From NCBI RefSeq assembly GCF_011758765.1, contig NZ_JAANOU010000001.1:5022001-5086000 (forward strand): a stretch of DNA of 64,000 nucleotides, in the 5' to 3' direction. A program made the translations under genes and the position numbers. The notes under the pieces were generated by a model that saw only the letters and a program-made list of their open reading frames with translations, did not search any database and was not told the origin of the DNA. Source of the stretch: Amycolatopsis viridis (GTDB lineage Bacteria; Actinomycetota; Actinomycetes; Mycobacteriales; Pseudonocardiaceae). Of this stretch, positions 1-7,987 are shown piece by piece (the stretch's first letter is position 1; each line of letters starts with the position of its first letter).

Positions 1-2
1 AC

Positions 3-299
3 TGCGAGGAATCGGATGCGTCGCTGTCGGCGGCCGCTCTGCGCGAGGCGACGGAGGAATCCGGGATGAGCGGGCTGACCATCTCCGCGGAGCCCGTGCA
101 CCTCGACGTGCACCCGGTGACGTGCTCGCTCGGCGTGCCGACGCGGCATTTCGACGTGCGGTACGTGGTCACCGCACCGGACGGTGCGGAACCGGTGCGC
201 AGCGCGGAGTCGGACGACCTGCGCTGGTGGCCGCTGACCGCGCTGCCGCCCGGGTCGGAGGCGGACCTGACGGAGCTGGTCGCGGCGGCGTGCGCATGA
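3..299 (+). CDS. Nudix hydrolase, C-terminal part (5' end outside window)
   Basis: The reading frame is open from the window edge and ends in TGA. Near its start it encodes REATEESG, which is the second half of the Nudix box (REUxEExGU), so this is a Nudix-fold pyrophosphohydrolase cut by the window start. The tail (FDVRYVV, then DLRWWPLTALP) is the usual last strand and helix of the fold, where a tryptophan-rich segment follows the metal site. Substrate cannot be told without the N-terminal half. The stop codon overlaps the ATG of the following GntR gene (ATGA), so the two are probably co-translated. Confidence 0.8.
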   Translation, partial: CEESDASLSAAALREATEESGMSGLTISAEPVHLDVHPVTCSLGVPTRHFDVRYVVTAPDGAEPVRSAESDDLRWWPLTALPPGSEADLTELVAAACA

Positions 300-658
300 T
301 CGTGCCGGTCGACCCGTCGTCCGGGGTGCCGCCGTTCGAGCAGGTCCGGTCCGGACTGGCGCGGCGGATCAACGACGGGACGCTGGCGGTGGGCACGAAG
401 CTGCCGACGGTGCGGGGGCTGGCCGAGGAACTGGGCATCGCGCCGAACACGATCGCGCGCGCGTACCGGGAGCTGGAGGAGGCGGGCCTGATCGAGACCC
501 GCGGCCGGGCCGGTTCCTTCGTGGCCGCCGCCGGGGACGAGTCACGCGCCCGCGCCCGCGAAGCGGCGGAGAGCTACGCCGCCGTGACCCGCGCGCTCGG
601 CCTGTCCCCGGACGAAGCGCTGAAGATCGCCCGCGCTGCGCTGAACCACACCCGCTGA
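296..658 (+). CDS. Short GntR-family regulator (YtrA-type)
   Basis: A 120-residue protein. Residues about 12-80 form a winged helix-turn-helix of the GntR family (FEQVRSGLARRINDG, then LPTVRGLAEELGIAPNTIARAYRELEEAGL). Only about 40 helical residues follow, which is typical of the YtrA subfamily that lacks a large effector domain and often controls ABC exporters. The ATG overlaps the stop of the Nudix gene, which fixes the start. No YtrA-type transporter is visible downstream in this window, so its targets are unknown. Confidence 0.85.
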   Translation: MIVPVDPSSGVPPFEQVRSGLARRINDGTLAVGTKLPTVRGLAEELGIAPNTIARAYRELEEAGLIETRGRAGSFVAAAGDESRARAREAAESYAAVTRALGLSPDEALKIARAALNHTR

Positions 659-671
659 CCGCGCCCGGGCG

Positions 672-1568
672 TCAGATCGCGCGGTAGTCCCGCGGCGAGA
701 ACCGCGGCCCGAAGCGCGGGCGGGAGAAGCCCGCCGCCTCCAGGTACCGCACGGCGCGCTGACGCTGCGGCGCGTAGGGCGCCAGGACTTCGGCCATGCC
801 CTCGTCGTCCAGCGGCTCACCGAGCAGCGCGTAGCCGACCACCGCCGGGATGTGGAAGTCGCCGAAGCTGACCGCGTCCGGGTCGCCCCACGCGCGCTGC
901 GCTACCTCGGCCGCGGTCCACACCCCGATGCCCGGCACCTTGCGCAGCCACGCCCGGCCCTCCGCGCCCCGCAGCGTCGCGGCACGCTCCAGCCGGTGCG
1001 CCACCTGCGCGGCGAAGACCAGCGCCTTGCGCCGCGCCAGGTCCACCCCGGCGCGATGCCAGGTCCAGTCCGGAATGGACAGGACCGCCCCCGGGGTCGG
1101 CGGCACCCGCATGCCCGCCGGGGCGGGGCCGGGCGCGGGCTCGCCGAACCAGCGGCACAGCTCCCGCCACGACCGGCGCGCCTCGTAGCCGGTGACCTTC
1201 TGCTCCAGCACCGCGGGCAGCAACGCGTCCCACACCCGGCCGCTCGCCCCCAGGCGCAGCCCCGGCATCCGGCGCCGCACCTGCGCGATCCGGTCGTGGT
1301 GCGAGACGAACCCGCTGTCGTCGTCCCCGGCGCCGACCAGCGCCGGCACGCCGTCGAGCAGCCGGTCCGCTCCCGGTCCCCAGGCCGCGGCCTCGATCTC
1401 GCCGTCCGCGTGCCGGCGCAGCGCCAGCGTGCCGGGACCGTCCGGTGTGTTGCCGGTCAGCCACGTCGTGCCCGCCTCGTCCGCGCGCAGGCACGGGTCG
1501 CCCTTGCCCCGCCGGTGCGGCCGGAGGACCGCATCGAGATCGAGGGGGAACGGCGGGCGGTACCGCAT
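672..1568 (-). CDS. DNA-3-methyladenine glycosylase II family (AlkA-like)
   Basis: A 298-residue protein of the HhH-GPD base-excision repair superfamily, predicted to remove alkylated purines. The helix-hairpin-helix LRKVPGIGVWTAAE lies at about residues 208-221. It is followed by DAVSFGDFHI with Asp237 at the position of the catalytic aspartate of AlkA. No cysteine cluster for an iron-sulfur site is present. The ATG was chosen because it overlaps the stop of the upstream nucleotidyltransferase gene (ATGA); an in-frame start farther upstream would extend into that gene. The pairing with a sugar nucleotidyltransferase is unusual in function but indicates one transcript. Confidence 0.85.
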   Translation of the reverse strand: MRYRPPFPLDLDAVLRPHRRGKGDPCLRADEAGTTWLTGNTPDGPGTLALRRHADGEIEAAAWGPGADRLLDGVPALVGAGDDDSGFVSHHDRIAQVRRRMPGLRLGASGRVWDALLPAVLEQKVTGYEARRSWRELCRWFGEPAPGPAPAGMRVPPTPGAVLSIPDWTWHRAGVDLARRKALVFAAQVAHRLERAATLRGAEGRAWLRKVPGIGVWTAAEVAQRAWGDPDAVSFGDFHIPAVVGYALLGEPLDDEGMAEVLAPYAPQRQRAVRYLEAAGFSRPRFGPRFSPRDYRAI

Positions 1569-2647
1569 CAGGCGTCGCTGGAGAACCGGATCGAACCGTC
1601 GGGCAGAGTCACGTCCGGCCACACGCGGGCGCCGTCGAGCAGCTCGCACCCGGCGCCGACGACCGCGCCGTCCCCGATGACGACGCCCTTGAGCACCGCG
1701 CCCTTGCCGACGCGCGCACCCACCCCGAGCACGGAGTTCTCCACCACCGCATTCTCCGCCACGGACACCCGGTCGAACAGCACCGACCCGGCGATCCGCG
1801 CGCCGGAGGCCACCTGCGCCCCGCTGCCGACCGTCGACCCGCCGGTGACGGCCGCATCCGCCGCGACGTTCGCACCCTTCAGAACCAGGGCCTCGCCCGT
1901 CGGACCGGGCAGCGCCGAGGTCGGCGCGAACCCGCGCACCAGGTCCGCGCTGCCGCGCAGGAACGCCTCGGGCGTGCCCACGTCCAGCCAGTAGGAGGCG
2001 TCGACGAACCCGTGCAGGTGCGCGCCGTCCGCCAGCAGGCCCGGGAACGTCTCGCGCTCGACCGACACGCGACGGCCGGCCGGGATCGACTCCAGCACCG
2101 GGCGCCGGAAGACGTAGCAGCCGGCGTTGATCTGATCGGTCGGCGGGTTCGGGGTCTTCTCCAGGAACGCGGTGACCCGGCCCTCCGCGTCGGTGGGCAC
2201 CGAGCCGAACCGGCTCGGGTCCTCGACGCGCTGGAGGTGGAGGGTCACGTCGGCGTCCGTGTCGAGATGGGTCTGGACCAGTGCCCGCAGGTCGGCCCCG
2301 GAGAGGATGTCGCCGTTGAAGATCACCGCGTGGTCGGCGCGCAGGTGGTCCGCGACGTTGCGGATCGCGCCGCCGGTGTCCAGCGGCTCGTCCTCGACCA
2401 CGTACTCCAGCTCCAGCCCCAGCGCGGCGCCGTCGCCGAAGTGCTCCTCGAACACCTCGGCGCGGTAGGACGTGCCGAGCACCACGTGCCGGATCCCGGC
2501 CGCGCGAACGCGCGACAACAGGTGGGTCAGGAACGGCACGCCCGCGGTGGGCAGCATCGGTTTCGGAGCGGACAGGGTCAACGGCCGCAGGCGCGTCCCC
2601 TTGCCGCCCACGAGCACAACGGCATCGACATCAAGTTCCGATGTCAC
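1568..2647 (-). CDS. manB: Mannose-1-phosphate guanylyltransferase / NDP-sugar pyrophosphorylase
   Basis: A 359-residue nucleotidyltransferase. The N-terminal signature LVGGKGTRLRPLT and the KPMLP lysine are the nucleotide-binding and catalytic loop of GDP-mannose or glucose-1-phosphate pyrophosphorylases. FNGDIL carries the metal-binding Asp. The C-terminal quarter is a left-handed beta-helix of hexapeptide-like repeats. It closely resembles Rv3264c as I remember it, and the neighbour (WbbL) is the same as there. The GTG start is preferred over an ATG 27 bp upstream because GGAAGG lies 8 nt before the GTG. The sugar specificity (mannose or glucose) is not settled by sequence. Confidence 0.85.
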   Translation of the reverse strand: MTSELDVDAVVLVGGKGTRLRPLTLSAPKPMLPTAGVPFLTHLLSRVRAAGIRHVVLGTSYRAEVFEEHFGDGAALGLELEYVVEDEPLDTGGAIRNVADHLRADHAVIFNGDILSGADLRALVQTHLDTDADVTLHLQRVEDPSRFGSVPTDAEGRVTAFLEKTPNPPTDQINAGCYVFRRPVLESIPAGRRVSVERETFPGLLADGAHLHGFVDASYWLDVGTPEAFLRGSADLVRGFAPTSALPGPTGEALVLKGANVAADAAVTGGSTVGSGAQVASGARIAGSVLFDRVSVAENAVVENSVLGVGARVGKGAVLKGVVIGDGAVVGAGCELLDGARVWPDVTLPDGSIRFSSDA

Positions 2648-2790
2648 GTCAAGATCCTTCCCATTATCACGCACCAGCGGGCGACAAACCGCGGGAAACG
2701 ATGACGGCCACGGCCCCGAGGGCCTACCCTAGACAGCACACGGAGGGTCCCGTTCGGAGAGGGCCCACGTCGAGTCGGGAGGCCTAGCGG

Positions 2791-3132
2791 ATGGACCCCC
2801 GCGATCGAGCGGACGCTCTGCTGGCCAGAGCGCAGTCCCGGGGCGCGTTCGTCGTGACTCCGGACGCCGCGACCTCGCCGATGGACGCATCGACCACCCA
2901 GCAGATCCCCCGGTCCGTCGTCGCGAAGATCGACGAGGAGGACCCGGACTCGACGGCGGTCGTGCCGGCGTCGGTGATCGAGTCGGTGCAGGGCAGCCTC
3001 GCCGCCGCGAAGCCGGACACCCGCGTCTTCCTCCGGCCGGTGCCGCCGGAGGAAGAAGTCGAGGGCCTGGTACCGACCACCAAGCCGCAGAGCGGCACCT
3101 CCGACTTCGCGCGCAGGCTGGACGGGCTGTGA
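2791..3132 (+). CDS. Conserved actinobacterial protein of unknown function
   Basis: A 113-residue acidic, soluble protein with no signal peptide, membrane segment or motif that I recognise. It has a basic N-terminus (MDPRDRADALLARAQSRG), a central acidic stretch (KIDEEDPDS) and a Pro/Glu-rich tail. A GGGAGG Shine-Dalgarno site lies 8 nt before the ATG. It is divergent from the nucleotidyltransferase and convergent with wbbL. Codon use matches its neighbours, so it looks like a resident gene. No function is assigned. Confidence 0.7.
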   Translation: MDPRDRADALLARAQSRGAFVVTPDAATSPMDASTTQQIPRSVVAKIDEEDPDSTAVVPASVIESVQGSLAAAKPDTRVFLRPVPPEEEVEGLVPTTKPQSGTSDFARRLDGL

Positions 3133-3163
3133 CACCGCCGGACCGGGCTCAGGTCACGACGCC

Positions 3164-4036
3164 CTAGGCGCCGCGGGTCTCGAACTTCAGGCGCAGCTTC
3201 AGGCCGAGCCGCACCGCGGCCAGCACCGGTTTCCAGGCCAGGCCCCGGTGCCGGTCCGCGAGGTACCGGTAAGCGCTTTCGTGGTGCGCGGCGAGCATCT
3301 TCTTCGGCGCGCGGGACGTGGCCTTCCCGCCGATGTGCGTCACCGCCGCCGAGGGCACGTACACGTTGTGCCAGCCGGCGCGGCCGATGCGGTCGCCGAG
3401 GTCGACGTCCTCGAAGTACATGAAGTAGCGGGTGTCGAAACCGCGGACCGAGTCCCACGCCTCCCGCCGGATCAGCTGGCACGAGCCGGACAACCAGCCG
3501 GACGTGCGTTCCACCGGCGCGCCGCGTTCCTGCCGGTAGGCGCGGGTCCACGGGTTGGCGGGCCACACCTTGCCGAACACCGCGTGACCGATGCCGCGGC
3601 CGAAAGACGGCAGCAGCCGGGCGCTCGGGTAGACGGTGCCGTCCGGGTCGCGGATGAGCGGCCCGAACGCGCCACCGCGCGGCCAGCGCCGCGCCGCGTC
3701 GAGGAGGATGTCGAGCGAGCCGGGTTCCCATTCCAGGTCCGGGTTGGCGATGACGATCCAGCCGTAGCGGTCGTCCAGCGTGGCCACCCCGCGATTGGCG
3801 CCGCCACCGTAGCCGAGGTTCTGGCCGATGCGCAGGACGTGCGTGTTGGTCCGCTGCTCGGCCCGGTCCAGGGCGTCGTCGGTCGAGTCGTTGTCGGCGA
3901 CCACCACGTGCACGTCGCGGGTGGTCGCCTTCTCCAGGCTGTCGAGGAAGCGGTCGAGGTCCTCACCGGGGAAGTACGTCACGACAACCACGGCGACCCC
4001 GTCGCCATAACGGCTCGGCTCGGTCACGGGCGCCAT
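3164..4036 (-). CDS. wbbL: GT2 rhamnosyltransferase, WbbL-like (cell-wall linker)
   Basis: A 290-residue GT-A glycosyltransferase of family 2. It shows VVVVTYFPGEDL at the N-terminus, ADNDST (47-52), ANPDLEW (97-103, the metal/nucleotide-sugar motif) and YFMYFEDVDL (204-213), the pattern of rhamnosyltransferases. In mycobacteria WbbL transfers L-rhamnose from dTDP-rhamnose to GlcNAc-PP-decaprenol, making the disaccharide linker that joins arabinogalactan to peptidoglycan. The position next to the ManB-like gene and upstream of rmlD supports that role. The ATG was chosen because the predicted fold starts at once; an upstream in-frame start adds a low-complexity Arg/Cys-rich stretch. Confidence 0.88.
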   Translation of the reverse strand: MAPVTEPSRYGDGVAVVVVTYFPGEDLDRFLDSLEKATTRDVHVVVADNDSTDDALDRAEQRTNTHVLRIGQNLGYGGGANRGVATLDDRYGWIVIANPDLEWEPGSLDILLDAARRWPRGGAFGPLIRDPDGTVYPSARLLPSFGRGIGHAVFGKVWPANPWTRAYRQERGAPVERTSGWLSGSCQLIRREAWDSVRGFDTRYFMYFEDVDLGDRIGRAGWHNVYVPSAAVTHIGGKATSRAPKKMLAAHHESAYRYLADRHRGLAWKPVLAAVRLGLKLRLKFETRGA

Positions 4037-4142
4037 TGTGCCCCGGCTACGCACCGCACAGGAACAGGCACCCCTCGACGGTGAACCGCGGCAGTCCGCT
4101 ACCGCGCGCAACCGGACGTGCACGCGCCGGGAGAATGGCTCG

Positions 4143-4676
4143 GTGTCGGTACACGCCTTCATCGACGAGTCGATTCGCGACAGCCGCTACATCCTGTGCG
4201 TCGCCGTGCTCGACCCGGCCCAGCTCGCGCCCGCGCGCAAACAGCTGGCCCGTCTCCTGCTGCCCGGACAGCGCGAGTTGCACTTCAAGAAGGAGAAGCC
4301 GCCGCGGCGCAGGCTGCTCGCCGACCGCATCGGCGGGATCGAGGCGTCGGTGACGATGTACGTCACCACGCGGACACGGAAGACCGAGGAGCAGGACCGG
4401 CAACGCTGCTTGGCGGAAGCCGTGGGCGAGCTGGTGCGGCGTCGCGCCCAGCGTGTGGTCATCGACAGCCGCGAAGAACAGGACCGGCACGACGAAATGA
4501 CGATCTATCGCGCGCTCGGCGGGCGGCCGTCGACCACCGGCGTCATCTATGAACACCTCGGGTCCACCGCCAGCCCGTTGCTGTGGATCCCGGACGCCGT
4601 CGCTTGGTGCTACGGCGCCGGGGGCGACTGGAGACGGCGCATCTCGCCGATCGTGCACGACGTGATCGAGCTTTAG
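4143..4676 (+). CDS. DUF3800-like protein
   Basis: A 177-residue protein that starts with VHAFIDESIRDSRY and contains VVIDSREEQDRHDE and then IPDAVAWCYG. This spacing of acidic residues (N-terminal DES, central Asp, C-terminal xPDAVAW) resembles DUF3800 proteins, which have an RNase H-like fold and are often found near defence or mobile genes. The assignment is by motif pattern only. The GTG start is preceded by GGGAGA; a longer frame begins inside the divergent wbbL region and adds a basic low-complexity tail. A stem-loop follows the stop. It separates wbbL from the glycosyltransferase cluster and may be an insertion. Confidence 0.65.
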   Translation: MSVHAFIDESIRDSRYILCVAVLDPAQLAPARKQLARLLLPGQRELHFKKEKPPRRRLLADRIGGIEASVTMYVTTRTRKTEEQDRQRCLAEAVGELVRRRAQRVVIDSREEQDRHDEMTIYRALGGRPSTTGVIYEHLGSTASPLLWIPDAVAWCYGAGGDWRRRISPIVHDVIEL

Positions 4677-4685
4677 ACAGCGCAA

Positions 4686-4721
4686 AGCCCGTGACACGAC
4701 CGTCCGGACGCACCACGGGCT
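4686..4721 (+). terminator. Stem-loop after the DUF3800-like gene
   Basis: Perfect 8-bp arms AGCCCGTG (4686-4693) and CACGGGCT (4714-4721) enclose a 20-nt loop that itself contains the palindrome CGTCCGGACG. It begins 10 nt after the stop codon. There is no long T tract, so this is a candidate terminator rather than a certain one. It sits between convergent genes and could serve both strands. Confidence 0.55.
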
Positions 4722-4789
4722 CACTTCTCGGCCCTACGGGGGCCTCGCAGAAGCCACTATACCCCCACCGGCCGAACAACGTCCAACGA

Positions 4790-5935
4790 CTACCGCTCCC
4801 GCTGGTGCAGGTGCCACGCCCGGGCGTACGCCTCGCGGTGCTTCTCGGCGCTCGTGGACCAGGAGAACTCCTTCGCCCGCCGCTGGGCGGCCGCGGCCAG
4901 GAACGCGCGCCGCGCCGGGTCGTCGAACAGCTCGCCGAGCGCCGCGGCCACGTCGCCGGGCCCGACCCCGCAGTAGGCGACTGCGTCGCCGCCGACCTCG
5001 GGCAGCGACAGGCGCCGGGTGGTGAGCACGCACGCCCCGCACGCCATCGCCTCCAGGACGGGCAGGCCGAAGCCCTCGCCGAGGCTCGGGTAGGCCACCA
5101 GCTCCGCCCCGCCGAGGAACCCGGCCAGCGTGTCGAGCGGCAGGTACCCGGCACGGATCACCCGCAGCCGCAACGGCGCCGCCGCCAGCGCCTTCTCCAC
5201 CTGCGTGTCCCATCCCGGCTGCCCGGCCAGCACCAGCGCGGGCGGGTCGGGACGGTTCTCCACCGCCTTGACGAAGCCGCGGATCAGCGCCGGCACGTTC
5301 TTGCGCGGCTCCAGCGCACCCAGGAACGCCACGTACGGCGTTCGCTCCAGGCCGATCGCCGCCCGCGCCGCCTGCACCTCTTCGGGGGTCGGCGGGTGGA
5401 ACCGCTCGACGTCCACCCCGTGCGCGATGATCTCCAGCCGCCGCGGCCGCGCCACGCGGGCCAGCTCCGACGCGGTCGCCTGCGACGGCACCACGCACAA
5501 CGTGGCGCGCTGCAACGCGGTGCGTGTCCACCCGCGGAAGAACCGCGCCTTCACCGACGAATGCAGCACCTCGTCGGTGAAGAAGGTGGCGTCGTGCAGG
5601 GTGACCACCGACGCGGACGGCCCGGCGAGCGGCATCGTGTAGTGCGGCGAATGGACGACACCAGCACCGAGCCGTCGCGCCAGGGACGGCAGCGTGGTCT
5701 GCTCCCAGATCAGCCGCCCGGTGCGCGTCGCGGTGGACTGGACCGCGGGGACGACCCGCGAGCGCGGCGCGAGCCGGCCGAAGAGCCGGAAGTCACGCGG
5801 CTGGCACACCACCGTGAGGGGTGCCCCGTCGGCGTCCAGTGCCGCCACCAGCGAGTCCACGTAGCGGCCGACCCCGCCCCGGTCCGCGGGTACGGCCGTG
5901 GCGTCGATCAGGACGCCGGGTTCGCCTCTTCCCAC
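4790..5935 (-). CDS. GT4-family glycosyltransferase
   Basis: A 381-residue retaining GT-B glycosyltransferase. The N-terminal domain begins VLIDATAVPADRGGVGRYV, the glycine-rich loop seen in mannosyl- and rhamnosyl-transferases of this family. The C-terminal domain has FLGALEPRKNV and the EGFGLPVLEAMACG segment, which carries the EX7E motif that binds the sugar nucleotide. It starts with GTG and no clear ribosome site. A 42-nt gap separates it from the next GT4 gene on the same strand. It probably extends a surface polysaccharide or lipid-linked glycan; donor and acceptor are unknown. Confidence 0.85.
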   Translation of the reverse strand: MGRGEPGVLIDATAVPADRGGVGRYVDSLVAALDADGAPLTVVCQPRDFRLFGRLAPRSRVVPAVQSTATRTGRLIWEQTTLPSLARRLGAGVVHSPHYTMPLAGPSASVVTLHDATFFTDEVLHSSVKARFFRGWTRTALQRATLCVVPSQATASELARVARPRRLEIIAHGVDVERFHPPTPEEVQAARAAIGLERTPYVAFLGALEPRKNVPALIRGFVKAVENRPDPPALVLAGQPGWDTQVEKALAAAPLRLRVIRAGYLPLDTLAGFLGGAELVAYPSLGEGFGLPVLEAMACGACVLTTRRLSLPEVGGDAVAYCGVGPGDVAAALGELFDDPARRAFLAAAAQRRAKEFSWSTSAEKHREAYARAWHLHQRER

Positions 5936-5977
5936 TCGTGCAGGGTACGGCCGGGCGGCAACCGGGCGATCAGGAAC

Positions 5978-7027
5978 TCACGAAGTGGTGCGCTCGTGCA
6001 CCGCCCAGACGGCCCGCGCCGCCTGTTCCCAGGAGAACTCTCGTGCCCGGGCACGGCCCCGATCCGCCAGGTCAGCCGCCCGCTGCGGGGAGGACAGCAC
6101 GTCGCGCAACGCGGTGGCCAGCGCCCCGGGATCCCCGCGCGGGACCCGCACGCCCGCGCCCCCGGCCACCTCGGTCAGCGCCGGAGCGTCCGAGTGCACC
6201 ACCGGCACGCCGGCCGCCATCGCCTCCAGCACCGGCAACCCGAATCCCTCCGCCAGGCTCGGCGCGGCCAGCACGGACGCCCGGCGCAGCACCGCCGCCA
6301 GGCGGGCGTCGTCCAGCCGCCCCAGAACCCGCACGTCCACCCGGTCCCCGGCCATCGCGCGGGGGTCCAGACCACCCCAGCCCGGCTGCCCGGCCAGCAC
6401 CAGCGGCACCCCGACCCGCACCATCGCGGAGATCAGCACGTCGATCCCCTTGCGCGGTTCGATCGTGCCGATCGCCAGGACGTACCGGTCCGGTACGTCC
6501 ACTTCGGGCAGATCTTCCCGGGTGAACACCTCCGCCACCCCGTGCCCGGCCACCGTCACCGGCACCGCCACCGGTACTCGCGTGGCGAGGTCGCCGGCCA
6601 CCGCGCGCGTCGGGACGACCAGGCCGTCGGCCCGCCGTGCCGCACGCACGATCATCGCCCGGTGCCAGCTCACCCCGCGCGGCGTGAGTGTCTCCGGGTG
6701 CGTCCACGGCACGGTGTCGTGCACGGTGACCGACAACGTCCGCCCGCGCGGCGCGCGCGGCGGGGCCAGCGGCGTCGGCGCGTGCACCGCGTCCCCGCCC
6801 GGCCAGTACGGCAACCCCGCCTGCCACGCGGCGGCCAGCACCCGCGGCGGCACCGGCAGCATCCGCGCGCCGGGCAGGCCGTCCGCATGCCGCGCGGTGA
6901 CGCTCGACACCGTCCACCCGTCCGGTGCGGTCGAGATCAGGGCGCGCAGCAGCTCGGCGGTGTAGCGGCCCGTCCCACCGGGCACGGGTGCGAGCAGCTG
7001 CTCGGCGATGACCACGAGTTCCGGCAC
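5978..7027 (-). CDS. GT4-family glycosyltransferase
   Basis: A 349-residue GT-B enzyme similar in layout to the downstream GT4 gene: PVPGGTGRYTAELL near the N-terminus, AIGTIEPRKGIDVL at the start of the second Rossmann domain, and EGFGLPVLEAMAAG with the EX7E acid pair. The GTG start was chosen because the first beta strand (PELVVIAEQ) begins immediately after it; the same frame remains open far upstream but there it is antisense to two other glycosyltransferases. Only 18 bp separate this start from the divergent GT2 gene at 7046. Confidence 0.85.
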   Translation of the reverse strand: MPELVVIAEQLLAPVPGGTGRYTAELLRALISTAPDGWTVSSVTARHADGLPGARMLPVPPRVLAAAWQAGLPYWPGGDAVHAPTPLAPPRAPRGRTLSVTVHDTVPWTHPETLTPRGVSWHRAMIVRAARRADGLVVPTRAVAGDLATRVPVAVPVTVAGHGVAEVFTREDLPEVDVPDRYVLAIGTIEPRKGIDVLISAMVRVGVPLVLAGQPGWGGLDPRAMAGDRVDVRVLGRLDDARLAAVLRRASVLAAPSLAEGFGLPVLEAMAAGVPVVHSDAPALTEVAGGAGVRVPRGDPGALATALRDVLSSPQRAADLADRGRARAREFSWEQAARAVWAVHERTTS

Positions 7028-7045
7028 GGCCCGTATTCTTCCCGC

Positions 7046-7951
7046 GTGCCGATCCGCAGCACCGTCGTGGTGGTCACCTGGCGCGGCCACGACCACATCA
7101 CCGCGTGCCTGGACGCCGTCGCCGCGCAGACCCGGCCGCACCGGCTGCTGGTGATCGACAACGCCTCCGACGACGGCACCGCCCAGCTCCTGGCCACCCA
7201 CCCCAGCGCGCCCGAGGTGATCCGGCTGCCCCGAAACCTCGGATACGCCGGCGCGATGGCCCGCGCCTTGTCCGAAGTGGACACCGAATTCATGGCGTGG
7301 CTCAACGACGACACCGCACCGGCACCCAGCTGGCTCGCCGAGCTGGAGGACAACCTGGGCGACGCGGCCGCCGCCTCCGCGCGCCTCGAACACCCCGGCG
7401 GACGGGTCCAGTCCCTCGGCGTCGGCCTGACCGCGGACGGCCACGGACGGGACGTGACGAGCGGGCCGGTGTTCGGCTTCTGCGGCGGCGCCGCGTTGAT
7501 CCGCACCGCCGCGCTGCGCGCAGTGGGCGGCGTGCCGGCGAGCTTCTTCTGCTACTACGAGGACACCGACACCGCCTGGCGGCTGCGGCTCGCCGGCCAC
7601 ACCATCGTGACGGTTCCCACGGCTCGTGTCACCCACCGCCACGGCGCCAGCACCGGGCTGGGCTCGGTGACCTTCCACCGGTGGAACGAGCGCAACCGCC
7701 TGCTGACCCTCCTGCGCTGCGCCCCGGCGGTCGTCGCGGTACGCGAGCTGGCCCGGTTCGCCGCGATCACCGCCGCGCTGCCGCTGCGCCGGAACGTGCC
7801 GGACGCGCCCAATTTCCGCCCCGGCCTGCGCTGCCGCGTCCTCGGTGAGGTGGTTCGCCGGCTGCCGGCCACGATCGCCGCGCGGAAGTCGATCACGCGC
7901 CGCTCGACGGTCCGCCGAGGCGCGGTCTGGGCGGCCTGGACCTCCCGATAG
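7046..7951 (+). CDS. GT2-family glycosyltransferase
   Basis: A 301-residue GT-A enzyme. It opens with STVVVVTWRGHDHI, then VIDNASDDGT, LPRNLGYAGAM, WLNDDTAPAP (the DxD-like metal motif) and FFCYYEDTDTAWRLRLAG. This pattern is shared with rhamnosyltransferases such as WbbL. It starts at GTG; a much longer open frame upstream is antisense to two GT4 genes and is not coding. It is followed after 36 nt by the GT2-GT4 fusion, so the plus-strand genes 7046-11570 form an operon. Acceptor unknown. Confidence 0.85.
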   Translation: MPIRSTVVVVTWRGHDHITACLDAVAAQTRPHRLLVIDNASDDGTAQLLATHPSAPEVIRLPRNLGYAGAMARALSEVDTEFMAWLNDDTAPAPSWLAELEDNLGDAAAASARLEHPGGRVQSLGVGLTADGHGRDVTSGPVFGFCGGAALIRTAALRAVGGVPASFFCYYEDTDTAWRLRLAGHTIVTVPTARVTHRHGASTGLGSVTFHRWNERNRLLTLLRCAPAVVAVRELARFAAITAALPLRRNVPDAPNFRPGLRCRVLGEVVRRLPATIAARKSITRRSTVRRGAVWAAWTSR

Positions 7952-7987
7952 TCTCTGCGCACAGACGGCGAGTACGGAGGTCGGGCG

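Noticed and set aside
4583-7045. Long open plus-strand frame upstream of the GT2 gene (over 800 codons)
   Set aside because: It is antisense to two well-supported GT4 genes and has the Arg/Pro/His-rich content typical of shadows in high-GC DNA.
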